In this document: one piece after another, positions 18,755 through 28,159 of the stretch
Layout: each line of letters starts with the position of its first letter
How positions within the stretch are numbered: position 1 is the first letter of the stretch
NCBI GenBank assembly: GCA_016218705.1
Contig: JACRDC010000037.1
Span: 62,001-126,000 of the forward strand
Reading direction: 5' to 3'
DNA: 64,000 nt
DNA from: Desulfarculus sp.
Lineage (GTDB): Bacteria; Desulfobacterota; Desulfarculia; Desulfarculales; Desulfarculaceae
Notes under the pieces: model-generated
Databases searched by the model: none
The model's input: only the letters and a program-made list of their open reading frames with translations
What the model was told of the DNA's origin: nothing
Program-made: the position numbers and the translations under genes

Positions 18755-18764
18755 GGAGGCTACG

Positions 18765-19658
18765 ATGGCCGACGCGGCGGGAATCCTGGAGGCCAGGGAG
18801 GTTTGCGAGGCGGGGCAGTCGTGCTACACCGGCCCCTTCAAGCCCATGAAGGGCATGAGCAACCTGGACTGGGGCATGCGCAACCGCCTGTCGCGGCTCA
18901 TCAAGGCCGACGGGCACACCCAGTTCCTGCCCATTGACCACGGCTACTTCCAAGGCCCCACCCGCTGCCTGGAGTGCCCCGACCAGACCATCAAGGAGCT
19001 CTTGCCCTACGCCGACGGACTCTTCGTCACCCGGGGGGTGCTAAGGGCCTCGGTCAGCCCTGACCTGGACATACCCATCATCCTGCGCGTCTCCGGCGGC
19101 AGTAGCGTGGTGGGCGAGGACCTGGCCGACGAGATCATCACCACCAGCGTGGAGGAGATGCTCAGGCTCAACGTGGCCGCCGTGGGCCTGAGCGTCTTCG
19201 TGGGCAGCCAGTACGAGCGCCAGACCCTGCAAAGCCTGGCCGAGCTGGTCAGCACCTGCGAGGACTTCGGCATCCCGGTCATGGCCGTGACCGCCGTGGG
19301 CAAGGAGCTGGAGAAGCGCACCAGCCGCTACCTGGGCCTGGCCTGCCGCATCTGCGCCGAGCTGGGGGCCAAGGTGGTCAAGACCTACTACTGCGACGAG
19401 GGCTTCGACAAGGTCACCCACGGCTGCCCGGTGCCGGTGGTCATCGCCGGCGGCCCCAAGTGCAGTAGCGAGCTGGAGGTCTTTGACTTTGTTTACGACG
19501 GCATGCAGAAAGGGGCCATCGGCGTCAACCTGGGGCGCAACATCTGGCAGCACGAGCACCCCCTGCCCATGATGCGCGCCCTCAACGGCGTCATCCACGA
19601 CGGGCTGAACCCCCGCCAGGCCCAGGAGTTCTACCGGGAATTGGTGTCGGGAGCATAA
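18765..19658 (+). CDS. LsrF/DeoC-LacD-like class I aldolase family protein
   Basis: LPIDHGYFQGPTRCLE...LRVSGGSSVVGEDLADEIITTSVEEMLRLNVAAVGLSVFVGSQYERQTL..VVKTYYCDEGFDKVTHGCPVPVVIAGGPK. Confidence 0.82.
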   Translation: MADAAGILEAREVCEAGQSCYTGPFKPMKGMSNLDWGMRNRLSRLIKADGHTQFLPIDHGYFQGPTRCLECPDQTIKELLPYADGLFVTRGVLRASVSPDLDIPIILRVSGGSSVVGEDLADEIITTSVEEMLRLNVAAVGLSVFVGSQYERQTLQSLAELVSTCEDFGIPVMAVTAVGKELEKRTSRYLGLACRICAELGAKVVKTYYCDEGFDKVTHGCPVPVVIAGGPKCSSELEVFDFVYDGMQKGAIGVNLGRNIWQHEHPLPMMRALNGVIHDGLNPRQAQEFYRELVSGA

Positions 19659-19711
19659 GCCGAGGCGGCCAACAAAACGCGGGCGGGGGCGGCGTGCCCG
19701 CCGCCGGGCGA

Positions 19712-19760
19712 TAACGGGTCGGTTGGCGTTGCGGCCCGGGCCTGGGCCGGCGGCTCCCGT
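19712..19760 (+). repeat. Dispersed ~48-bp repeat, family A (ACGGG...CCCGT ends)
   Basis: Matches copies at 8289-8336, 8629-8675 (inverted) and, more weakly, 23182-23228. Confidence 0.65.
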
Positions 19761-19785
19761 GGCGGGGCTGCCGCAAAAAAATACA

Positions 19786-19870
19786 CGGGCGGGGGTAAAC
19801 CCCGCCCCTACATTAAGATGGCGATTTCGTGGCTTTTTCTTGATGTAGGGGCGGGGTTTATCCCCGCCCG
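19786..19870. repeat. REP-like palindromic element, two inverted 28-bp arms each itself a hairpin
   Basis: CGGGCGGGGGTAAACCCCGCCCCTACAT ... ATGTAGGGGCGGGGTTTATCCCCGCCCG, 27/28 match between arms. Confidence 0.85.
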
Positions 19871-19888
19871 CTCTTTTGTCCTGCGTAC

Positions 19889-20149
19889 CTACCTGCCCAG
19901 CAGGCCGTTGACCAGGTCCACGTACTGCCGCTGGGCCACCTCGGGCGCGGTGCCCTTCAACTCGGCCCAGGCGTCGTATTTGGCGTTGCCCACGAAGTCG
20001 AAGCCTCCGGGGCGCTGGCCGCTGACGTCGCCCTCGGCGCCCTGCTTGTACAGGGCGTAGAGCTTGAGCAGGGTGTTGTTGTCGGGTTTGCTGGGCAGGG
20101 TCTTGACCTCCACCGAGGCCTTCTCGAAAAGCTCCTTGAGTTCGGGCAT
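19889..20149 (-). CDS. Acyl-CoA-binding protein (ACBP) family
   Basis: FEKASVEVKTLPSKPDNNTLLKLYALYKQGAEGDVSGQRPGGFDFVGNAKYDAWAELKG: ACBP signature. Confidence 0.9.
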   Translation of the reverse strand: MPELKELFEKASVEVKTLPSKPDNNTLLKLYALYKQGAEGDVSGQRPGGFDFVGNAKYDAWAELKGTAPEVAQRQYVDLVNGLLGR

Positions 20150-20265
20150 GGGATATCCCCCAATCAGGGCCTTGGCCCTGTCGGCATGGCGGGCGCCGAC
20201 GGCCCGGCCACCATAGCACAACCCGGCGGCCTTGCCCAGCCTGGTTGGTCTCCGCCCGGTTGGGC

Positions 20266-20526
20266 TCAGCCGCCCATCAACCGGTTGACCAACTCGATGT
20301 ATTGGCGCTTGGCCTCGTCGGGGGCCAGGCCTTTGAGTTCAGCCCAGGCGTTGTACTTGGCGTTGCCCACCGGGTCGAAGCCCTGGGGCCTGGGCACGCT
20401 GATATCGCCCGTACGCCCCTGTTTGAACAGGGCGTAGAGCTTCAACTGGGTGGGGGTATCGGGCCGGCTGGTGATGGTCTTGACGTCCAACGCGGCCTTT
20501 TCAAACTCCTTTCCCAGGTCGCTCAT
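20266..20526 (-). CDS. Acyl-CoA-binding protein (ACBP) family, tandem paralogue
   Basis: FEKAALDVKTITSRPDTPTQLKLYALFKQGRTGDISVPRPQGFDPVGNAKYNAWAELKG. Confidence 0.9.
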   Translation of the reverse strand: MSDLGKEFEKAALDVKTITSRPDTPTQLKLYALFKQGRTGDISVPRPQGFDPVGNAKYNAWAELKGLAPDEAKRQYIELVNRLMGG

Positions 20527-20678
20527 GACTATTTCCTCCTCGGCAAGGGAATTGTCAGGGACAACCTCACGGTCCCCATGCACCTTAGCACAATTGTGAA
20601 TTGCCAGCCTATCCCCTGGCCGCGCCCCGGCCCCAGGGTGTATAAAGGAGCGCAGCCAGCCGCCAACGGGAGGTTTTC

Positions 20679-21713
20679 ATGCGCGTTAGCATGTATTACA
20701 GCAACCAGGACGTGCGCCTGCAAGAGATGCCCCGGCCCCAGATAGGGCCGGGCGAGATACTGGTCAAGGTCATGGCCAGCGGCATCTGCGGCTCCGACGT
20801 GATGGAGTGGTACCGCCGCGACAAGGTGCCCCTGGTCCTGGGGCACGAGGTGGCGGGCCAGGTGGTGGAGGTGGGCGCGGGCGTGGAGCGCTTCCAGAAG
20901 GGCGACCGCGTGGCCGTGACCCATCACGTGCCCTGCAACACCTGCCACTATTGCCTGAGCGGCCACCACTCCATGTGCGAGACCCTGCTCAAGAAGACCA
21001 AATTTTACCCCGGCGGCTTCGCCGAGTTCTTGCGCGTGCCGGCCATCAACGTGGAGCGCGGCACCTTCCCGGTGCCGGACCACGTCTCCTACGAGGACGC
21101 CAGCTTCATGGAGCCCCTGGCCTGCGTGCTCCGGGGGCAGAAGCAGGCCGGCATCCGCCCCGGCCAGACGGTGCTGGTACTGGGCGCGGGCATCTCGGGC
21201 CTGTTGCACATCCCCCTGGCCCGGGTGCTGGGCGCCGGCCTGGTGGTGGCCGGCGACACTATCCCCTACCGCCTCGACAAGGCCCTCACCATGGGCGCCC
21301 ACCACGCCTTCACCGCCGACGACAGCCTGTTGGACAAGGTGCGCCAGGTCAACCAGGGGATGTTGGCCGACCTGGTCATCATCTGCTTCGACGGCTTCAT
21401 ACCCCTGGCCCTCAAGGCCGTGGAGCGCGGCGGCACGGTGCTCTTCTTCGCCGGCGCGGCCGAGGGGGCCTGCATCCCCGCCTGCATCAACGACATCTTC
21501 TGGCGCACCGAGGTGACGCTGACCAGCTCCTACGCCGGCGCGCCGGCCGACTGCGACCAGGCCTTGCGCCTCATCGCCTCGGGCGGGGTGCCGGTGAACA
21601 AGCTCATCACCCACCGCCTGGGCCTGCAAGAGGCCGATCAGGGCTTCCGGGTGGTCTGCGACCCCGTGGCCAACGACTGCGTCAAGGTCATCATCCAGCC
21701 CCACGCCGGCTAG
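20679..21713 (+). CDS. Zinc-dependent medium-chain alcohol dehydrogenase
   Basis: GICGSDVMEWYR..LVLGHEVAGQVVEVGAGV..GDRVAVTHHVPCNTCHYCLSGHHSMC. Confidence 0.93.
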   Translation: MRVSMYYSNQDVRLQEMPRPQIGPGEILVKVMASGICGSDVMEWYRRDKVPLVLGHEVAGQVVEVGAGVERFQKGDRVAVTHHVPCNTCHYCLSGHHSMCETLLKKTKFYPGGFAEFLRVPAINVERGTFPVPDHVSYEDASFMEPLACVLRGQKQAGIRPGQTVLVLGAGISGLLHIPLARVLGAGLVVAGDTIPYRLDKALTMGAHHAFTADDSLLDKVRQVNQGMLADLVIICFDGFIPLALKAVERGGTVLFFAGAAEGACIPACINDIFWRTEVTLTSSYAGAPADCDQALRLIASGGVPVNKLITHRLGLQEADQGFRVVCDPVANDCVKVIIQPHAG

Positions 21714-21715
21714 CC

Positions 21716-23194
21716 GTGCGCCCTGCCGCCCCCACCGGTCCGCCGGAAACGGCCTTCGCCGGCCAGCTCAGCGGCCCCTCGCGCTGGTGGGCCTTGATCG
21801 GCGTGGGCATCGGCGTGCTCATGGCCACCATAGACGTCAGCATCGTCAACATCTCCCTGCCCACCCTGGTGCGCAGCCTGGACACCGACTTCCCCACCGC
21901 GCAGTGGGTGGCCTTGGCCTACACCCTGGTCATCACCAGCCTGATGCTGGCCGCCGCCCGCCTGGGCGACATGCTGGGCGTGCGCAAGCCCTATCTGCTG
22001 GGCCTGGGCCTGTTCACCCTGGGCTCGCTGTTGTGCGGCCTGGCGCCCACGGCCGGCTGGCTCATCGCCTTTCGGGCCTTCCAGGGCCTGGGCGCGGCCT
22101 TGATGCAGGCCCTGGGAGTGGCCATCGTCACCCTGACCTTTCCGCCCAGTCAGCGGGGCCGCGCCCTGGGGGTGGTGGGGGGCATCGTGGCCATTGGCCT
22201 GGCCCTGGGGCCGCCCCTGGGGGGGCTCGTGATCGGCCTGTGGGGCTGGCGCTGGGTCTTTCTGGTCAACCTGCCCCTGGGCCTGGTGGCCTGGTTCTTG
22301 TCGGTGCGCTTTGTGCCGCCCACCCCGCCGGGGGCCGGGGAGCAGCGCTTCGACATGGCCGGGGCCTGCGCCCTCATGGCCTGCCTGGTCTGCTATTCCC
22401 TGGGCCTGACCTGGGGCCAAATCCAGGGCTTCGATCACGCCCTGACCCTGGTCCTATTGGCCGTGGCCCTGGCGGCCCTGGCCGGCTTCGTGCTGCTGGA
22501 GCTCAGGCACCCCCAGCCCATGGTGGACCTGACCCTGTTCAAGGACCCCCTGTTCAGCCTCAACCTCATCATGTCGCTCATCAGCTTCATTCAACTGGGC
22601 GGGGTGGTGGTGGTGCCCTTTTTTCTGGAGCTGGCCCAGGGCTACACCACCATGCAGGCGGGGCTATTGATGATGACCGTGCCGGTTGGCATGGGCCTGG
22701 TATCGCCCTGGGCTGGCTGGCTGTCGGACCGCTACGGCCCCCGGGGCATCAGCCTCTTGGGGCTTCTGCTCCTTTCCCTGGGTTCCTACGGCATGAGCAC
22801 CCTGCACCCCGAGGTCTCGCTCTGGGGCTACATGCTCAGGGCCACGCCCATAGGCCTGGGCATGGGCCTGTTCCAGTCGCCCAACAACAGCGCCATCATG
22901 GGCCGGGCGCCCCGCCACCGCGTGGGCCAGGCCTCGGGCCTGGTCTCCCTGGCCCGCACCCTGGGCAACACCTCGGGCCTGCCCTTGATGGGCGCCATCT
23001 TCACCCACGGGGTGCTGTCACACCTGCCCTCGCCCCTGGCCATCACCCAGACCCCGCCCCAAGTGCTGGCCGCCGGCCTGCGCGGGGCCTACCAGGTGGC
23101 CACCCTGCTGGCGCTCTTGGCCACCGGCCTGGCCCTGTGGGCCTGGTTCCTGGACCGGGCCGCCAGCCGCGGCGGGCATCAACGGGTCGAGTGA
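21716..23194 (+). CDS. MFS transporter, DHA2/EmrB-QacA type (GTG start inferred)
   Basis: MATIDVSIVNISLPTLVRSL..W..LAYTLVITSLMLAAARLGDMLGVRKPYLLGL; many TM segments. Confidence 0.9.
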   Translation: MRPAAPTGPPETAFAGQLSGPSRWWALIGVGIGVLMATIDVSIVNISLPTLVRSLDTDFPTAQWVALAYTLVITSLMLAAARLGDMLGVRKPYLLGLGLFTLGSLLCGLAPTAGWLIAFRAFQGLGAALMQALGVAIVTLTFPPSQRGRALGVVGGIVAIGLALGPPLGGLVIGLWGWRWVFLVNLPLGLVAWFLSVRFVPPTPPGAGEQRFDMAGACALMACLVCYSLGLTWGQIQGFDHALTLVLLAVALAALAGFVLLELRHPQPMVDLTLFKDPLFSLNLIMSLISFIQLGGVVVVPFFLELAQGYTTMQAGLLMMTVPVGMGLVSPWAGWLSDRYGPRGISLLGLLLLSLGSYGMSTLHPEVSLWGYMLRATPIGLGMGLFQSPNNSAIMGRAPRHRVGQASGLVSLARTLGNTSGLPLMGAIFTHGVLSHLPSPLAITQTPPQVLAAGLRGAYQVATLLALLATGLALWAWFLDRAASRGGHQRVE

Positions 23195-23228
23195 CGCTCT
23201 TTTGTTGGCCAAGGCTGGCGGCTCCCGT
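23182..23228 (+). repeat. Divergent family A repeat overlapping the MFS stop codon
   Basis: ACGGGTCGAGTGACGC...GGCTGGCGGCTCCCGT. Confidence 0.45.
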
Positions 23229-23365
23229 TGAGAAGCCGTGGCGAGAAGACCGGACGTGGAGCCAACGGTTGTTTTTGCCCGCCGCTTTGCGCTAAATTGT
23301 TCTAGATATAAGCCGATAACGCAGACCGCTGCCGTCAGCGGCCTTCACCAAGCAAGGGAGTGCCC

Positions 23366-24649
23366 ATGTCCGCCCAGCACACCGGTTTCGACAAGGCCCT
23401 GGCCATTGGCCGTCCGCCCAATATCGTCAAGCTTTTCCCCAACTCGCGGGCACTGATCGTCAGTGGCAAGGTCATTGACGCGGCGCTCGCCAAAAAGGGC
23501 CGGGCCATGACCATCGCCGCCAACGGCCGCAACCACCTGGTGATCCGGGGGGCGCTCATGGCGGCCCAAAAAGCCAACGCCGCCATCATCATCGAGATCG
23601 CCAAGAGCGAGGGCGGGGCCAAGGCCTACTGCGCCACCAACTACTGGAACATGGCCGCCCAGGTGGACCAGCTCATGAACGAGCTGGGCATAAGCGTGCC
23701 CGTGGCCGTGCACGCCGACCACTACGGCATCAAAGGCCCCAAGGACATCGCCCAGGCCAAGGTGGAGATACCCACCATGTTCGAGGCCGGCATCACCTCG
23801 ATCGCCATAGACGCCTCCCACCTGCCCGACGCCGACAATCTGCTGGCCTGCCTGGAACTGAACCCGCTCATCCCGGCCTGGGCCGGCCTGGAGACCGAGG
23901 TGGGCGAGATCAAGGGCAAGGAGGGGCTATCCACCGTGGACGAGGCCCTGTTCCTCATAAAAGGCCTCAACGCCCACGGCATCTTCCCCAACTGGATTGC
24001 GCTCAACAACGGCACCGCCCACGGCATCCAGTCCAGCGACCTGGGCATCCAGGTGGAGCTGACCAAGGAAATCCACCAGGCCCTGGAGCCCTACCAGGTC
24101 AGCGGCGCCCAGCACGGCACCAGCGGCAACGACTCGGCCCGCCTGAGGCGCATCGCCAGCGAAACCCGCACCACCAAGGCCAACGTGGCCACGGCCCTGC
24201 AGATGCTCACCTGGGGCGTCAAGGTCAACGACTTTGGCAACGCCGAGCTGGACGAGAACAAGCAGTTCATCAAGGTGCCCGGCCAGGGCGTCAGCGAGGA
24301 GCTGTGGGCCGAGATGAAGGCCTACGCCACCGAGCGCAACTACAAGGCCGGCGACTACAAGAACCTCAACCTGCCCTTTGAGAACAAGATGATGAGCCAG
24401 CCGGCGGCCATCCGCGAGCGCTCGGCCCAGGCAGTGCAGGATTTTGTCTACCGCCTGCTGACCGAGGTCTTCAACGCCAGCGACACCGCGCCCCTGGCCA
24501 TCGAGGCCATCCTGGCCGCTGGCTCATATGACCTGGGACCCAAGGCCAGCCGTATCGAGGACCCGGCGCAGTGGACCGCCGAGAAGATCAGGGACAAGGC
24601 CAGCCACCTCAACCAGGACAAGGGCGCCAAGGGCGACTTTGACGACTAG
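23366..24649 (+). CDS. Class II fructose-bisphosphate aldolase-family protein
   Basis: VPVAVHADHYG..., GITSIAIDASHLPDADNL, LETEVGEIKGKEG, NGTAHGIQ, QHGTSGN. Confidence 0.85.
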   Translation: MSAQHTGFDKALAIGRPPNIVKLFPNSRALIVSGKVIDAALAKKGRAMTIAANGRNHLVIRGALMAAQKANAAIIIEIAKSEGGAKAYCATNYWNMAAQVDQLMNELGISVPVAVHADHYGIKGPKDIAQAKVEIPTMFEAGITSIAIDASHLPDADNLLACLELNPLIPAWAGLETEVGEIKGKEGLSTVDEALFLIKGLNAHGIFPNWIALNNGTAHGIQSSDLGIQVELTKEIHQALEPYQVSGAQHGTSGNDSARLRRIASETRTTKANVATALQMLTWGVKVNDFGNAELDENKQFIKVPGQGVSEELWAEMKAYATERNYKAGDYKNLNLPFENKMMSQPAAIRERSAQAVQDFVYRLLTEVFNASDTAPLAIEAILAAGSYDLGPKASRIEDPAQWTAEKIRDKASHLNQDKGAKGDFDD

Positions 24650-24682
24650 CGCCAGGCCAGGCAATCAGCAAAGAGGCATGAC

Positions 24683-24973
24683 ATGTTCGTGGTGATCCTG
24701 ACCTACACCAAACCCCTGACCGAGGTGGACGTTCATCTGGCGGACCACCGCGCCTGGCTCAAGCGCCAGTATGAGGCCGGTGTCTTCATCGCCTCGGGCC
24801 GCCAGGCGCCGCCCACCGGCGGGGTGATCCTGGCCCGGGCCGAGAGCCTGGCGGCCCTGCAAGCCGTGCTGGCGTTAGACCCCTTCAACATCAACGGCGT
24901 GGCCACGTACCAGGTGATTGAGTTTTCGCCCAGCCTGGCCGCGCCCGAATATGAATCCCTTAAAGGGGTGTAG
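24683..24973 (+). CDS. YciI-like protein
   Basis: MFVVILTYTKPLTEVDVHLADHRAWLKRQYEAGVFIASGRQAPPTGGVILA. Confidence 0.9.
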   Translation: MFVVILTYTKPLTEVDVHLADHRAWLKRQYEAGVFIASGRQAPPTGGVILARAESLAALQAVLALDPFNINGVATYQVIEFSPSLAAPEYESLKGV

Positions 24974-25058
24974 GCGCCCCGAGACCATGTGGCCAAATAG
25001 CCAGGGCCGAAGCCGGCAAGCTCCGGCCCTGGCCAGCAAGAGGCGCCCCGGAGGGGGC

Positions 25059-25361
25059 CTAACGGCCTAGGCCGAAGGCCCTCAAGGCATCGCCGATGTT
25101 TTGCCAAACCTTGTTGGAGTAGGCGAAGCCGGGCACGTCGAAGAACCCGGACATGTAGGTGGCCAGGGCGTTGAGGCCCTCCCCCAGGTGCTGGGGCTCG
25201 CAATCATAGACGGCCATGATCTGGATGCCCAGGTCGTTGTCGCTGTTGACGTAGGGACCAGAACGCTTGAGAAAGGCCGGCAACGGCGGCGCCTGCAAGA
25301 ACCGCTTGGCCACCTCTTGCATGCTTGTTGCGGGGTAGGATACCTGAGTGATAATCACCAT
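25059..25361 (-). CDS. Hypothetical protein (100 aa)
   Basis: Complete ORF with AGGAA-type RBS upstream of ATGGTGATTATC; family not recognised. Confidence 0.65.
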   Translation of the reverse strand: MVIITQVSYPATSMQEVAKRFLQAPPLPAFLKRSGPYVNSDNDLGIQIMAVYDCEPQHLGEGLNALATYMSGFFDVPGFAYSNKVWQNIGDALRAFGLGR

Positions 25362-25466
25362 GGCGGATTCCTTTCCTGTTACAGCGATGGTAAGGTGCCC
25401 TGGAAAGGGGGCCTTGCTAGCATAATTGGGGCGGAAGAGGGCCGTCAATACCATAAGGAGCCAAGC

Positions 25467-25901
25467 ATGCTCGACAAGATGAAGGAGCTCATGAAGTCCC
25501 AGGACGTCTGCGCCCTGGCCACCGTCAGCCCCGAGGGCCAGCCCCACTGCTCGCTGATGTTCTACGTCACCGACGACCACGGCCGGCACCTCTACCTGCT
25601 CACCCGGGGCGGCACCAAGAAGTACCGCAACGTCTCGGCCAACCCCGCCGTGAGCATTCTCATAGACAGCCGCGAGAAGCGCTCCCCCGAAGACCCGGTG
25701 CTGGCCCTGACCCTCACCGGCCTCTGCGAGACCCTGCCCGATGGCGGCCTGCGCGACACCGTGCTGAACAAGCTCCTCACCCGCCACCCCCACCTCAAGG
25801 GCGTGGCCGCCGACCCCCAGGCCAAGGTGCTGGCCGTGCGCGGCGTCACCCTGCAACTGCTGCAAGGCCCCATGAGCGTCTGCTACGCCCAGATGGATTG
25901 A
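25467..25901 (+). CDS. Pyridoxamine 5'-phosphate oxidase-like FMN-binding protein
   Basis: VCALATVSPEGQPHCSLMFYVTDDHGRHLYLLTRGGTKKYRNVSANPAVSILID. Confidence 0.85.
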   Translation: MLDKMKELMKSQDVCALATVSPEGQPHCSLMFYVTDDHGRHLYLLTRGGTKKYRNVSANPAVSILIDSREKRSPEDPVLALTLTGLCETLPDGGLRDTVLNKLLTRHPHLKGVAADPQAKVLAVRGVTLQLLQGPMSVCYAQMD

Positions 25902-26204
25902 GCGGGGGCGCACCGCGCCGTCCCTGTCTTATCCGCTTCCCCCTCTCCCCCACCGGGGGAGAGGGCCGGGGTGAGGGGGTACAGCCCCCTGGCTGGCGGG
26001 CCAAGCCGGCTGCCGCCGGCAGGCAGCAGGGTGACATGAAAAGGCGGATATTGTAGGCTGGGTTAGGGGCCACCAGCCCTGTAATCCAACATCTTCTTTG
26101 TAGGCGGCGGGGGCTGAACCGCCCCCTCCTTGACACCCCCTGCCTCGGCGTATAGATTTCAGCGCAACATTGCCCAGAGCGGTGGTTATAGGTGCAATTT
26201 TGTT

Positions 26205-26284
26205 TTCGTAGGGGCGGGGTTTATCCCCGCCCGTCTTTGGATTTGGCGGAAATGCGGGCGGGGGTAAACTCCGCCCCTACGAAG
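26205..26284. repeat. REP-like palindromic element, same arms as 19786-19870 but in the opposite relative orientation
   Basis: TTCGTAGGGGCGGGGTTTATCCCCGCCCG ... CGGGCGGGGGTAAACTCCGCCCCTACGAA. Confidence 0.85.
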
Positions 26285-26345
26285 AGGTTGGACCAACGTA
26301 GCCTGGCTACCTTTCTCCATCTGACCAGCCCATGCCCGCTGGCCA

Positions 26346-27470
26346 GTGAATGAGACAATCGTGAGCACGAAACTACCCCAGGTGCCCCCCGAGATAGAGG
26401 CCCTGGTGCCCTACAAGCCCGGCAAGCCCATCGAGGAGCTGGAGCGCGAGCTTGGCATCAAGGGCGCCATCAAGCTGGCCAGCAACGAGAACCCCCTGGG
26501 TCCCTCCCCCCGGGCCGTGGCGGCCATGGCCGCTGCCCTGACCAACCTGCACCGCTACCCAGACGGCGCGGGCTTTGAGTTGCGCGCCGCCCTGGCCCAG
26601 AAGTTCGGCGTGGCCTTCGAGCAGACCTGCATCGGCAACGGCTCCGACGAGATCATCGAGTTTCTGGCCCGGGCCTACGTGCGCCCCGGTCAGGAGGCCC
26701 TGGCCGCCCAGCCGTCGTTTCTGATGTACTCCAAGCTGGTGCAGGTGGCCGGAGGACGGCTCTTCGAGGTGCCGCTCAAGGACTTTCGCATAGACCTGCC
26801 GGCCATGCTGGCGGCCATCACCCCGGCCACGCGCCTGGTCTTCATCAACAGCCCCGACAACCCGGCTGGCACGGCGGTGAGCAGGGACGAGCTGGCCTGG
26901 TTTTTGGACCGCGTGCCCCAGGGCGTGCTGGTGGTCCTGGACGAGGCCTACATTGACTTCGCCACCGACCCCGGCGTGGCCCAGGGGGTGGACTTCCTGG
27001 ACCACCCCACGCCGGTGGTGGTGATGCGCACCTTCAGCAAGAGCGCCGGCCTGGCGGGCTTGCGCATCGGTTACGCCCTGGGTCCCGGGGAGGTCATCGC
27101 CGCCTTTGACCGCGTGCGCCAGCCCTTCAACACCAGTAGCCTGGCCCAGGTGGGGGCCTTGGCCGCCCTGGAGGACCACGAGTTCTGGCAGCGCACCAAG
27201 GCCTTGATCGCCCGGGGCCTGAAGGAGTTTTACGCCTGCTTTGATCGGCTGGGCTTGTTCTACGTGCCCACCCAGACCAACTTCGTGCTGGTGAGGATCG
27301 GGCCGCTGGCCTCGGCGGTGGCCGACCAACTCCTACGGCGCGGGGTGATAATCCGCGAGATGACCTCCTACGGCCTGCCCGATTTCTTGCGCATCAGCGT
27401 GGGCCTGGACCAAGAGAACGCCCGCTTCTGCGCCGAGTTGAGCGATATCCTGCAAAACGGGGCCAAGTAA
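26346..27470 (+). CDS. hisC: Histidinol-phosphate aminotransferase
   Basis: IKLASNENPLGPSPRAV, NGSDEIIEFLARAYV, VLDEAYIDF, RTFSKSAGLAGLRIGY. Confidence 0.94.
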   Translation: MNETIVSTKLPQVPPEIEALVPYKPGKPIEELERELGIKGAIKLASNENPLGPSPRAVAAMAAALTNLHRYPDGAGFELRAALAQKFGVAFEQTCIGNGSDEIIEFLARAYVRPGQEALAAQPSFLMYSKLVQVAGGRLFEVPLKDFRIDLPAMLAAITPATRLVFINSPDNPAGTAVSRDELAWFLDRVPQGVLVVLDEAYIDFATDPGVAQGVDFLDHPTPVVVMRTFSKSAGLAGLRIGYALGPGEVIAAFDRVRQPFNTSSLAQVGALAALEDHEFWQRTKALIARGLKEFYACFDRLGLFYVPTQTNFVLVRIGPLASAVADQLLRRGVIIREMTSYGLPDFLRISVGLDQENARFCAELSDILQNGAK

Positions 27471-27483
27471 GGCGAGGTCCAGC

Positions 27484-28152
27484 ATGGTCGTCACCATTGA
27501 CGGACCCTCGGGGGCGGGCAAGTCCACGGTCAGCCGCAAGCTGGCCCTGCTCCTGGGCTTCGCCTTTTTGGACACCGGCGCCCTCTACCGGGGCGTGGCC
27601 CTGGCCGCCCAGTGGGCAGGCCTGGAGTCGGACGACGAGGCGGCGGTTGCGGCCTGGCTGGAGGGCCTGGACCTGGCGGCCCGGCCCCAGGGCGGGCGCT
27701 TCATGGTGCTGTTGGAGGGGCGCGACGTGGAGCCCTTCATCCGCAACGAGGAAGTGGCCAACCTGGCCAGCCGGCTGTCGGCCCAGGCGGCGGTGCGCGG
27801 GCACCTCCTGGGCCTGCAACGCCAGGCCGGGGTGCTGGGCGACCTGGTGGCCGAGGGGCGCGACATGGGCACCGTGGTCTTCCCCAAGGCCGAGGCCAAG
27901 TTCTTCTTGAACGCCAGCCCGGCCGAGCGCGCCCGCCGGCGTTTCCTGGAACTTAAGTCCAGCCAGCCAGGGCTCACCCTGGAGGAGGTGCTGGCCGACC
28001 TCAACCAGCGCGACCAGCGCGACGCCGCCCGCAGCCTCAGCCCGCTGAAGCCCGCCGCCGACGCCCTGGTGGTGGACACCACCAGCCTGAGCCAGGAGCA
28101 GGTGATCGCCCTGCTCCTGGACAAGGTGCGCGCCTTGGCTGGCAAGTCCTGA
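27484..28152 (+). CDS. cmk: Cytidylate kinase
   Basis: VVTIDGPSGAGKSTVSRKLA, FLDTGALYRGVAL, EGRDMGTVVFPKAEAKFFLNASPAERARRR. Confidence 0.95.
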   Translation: MVVTIDGPSGAGKSTVSRKLALLLGFAFLDTGALYRGVALAAQWAGLESDDEAAVAAWLEGLDLAARPQGGRFMVLLEGRDVEPFIRNEEVANLASRLSAQAAVRGHLLGLQRQAGVLGDLVAEGRDMGTVVFPKAEAKFFLNASPAERARRRFLELKSSQPGLTLEEVLADLNQRDQRDAARSLSPLKPAADALVVDTTSLSQEQVIALLLDKVRALAGKS

Positions 28153-28159
28153 CCTCCAT

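Noticed and set aside
25925-25985. CCCTCTCCCCCACCGGGGGAGAGGG hairpin
   Set aside because: A widespread GC-rich intergenic palindrome type seen in many proteobacteria; likely terminator/REP sequence between genes, not distinctive on its own.
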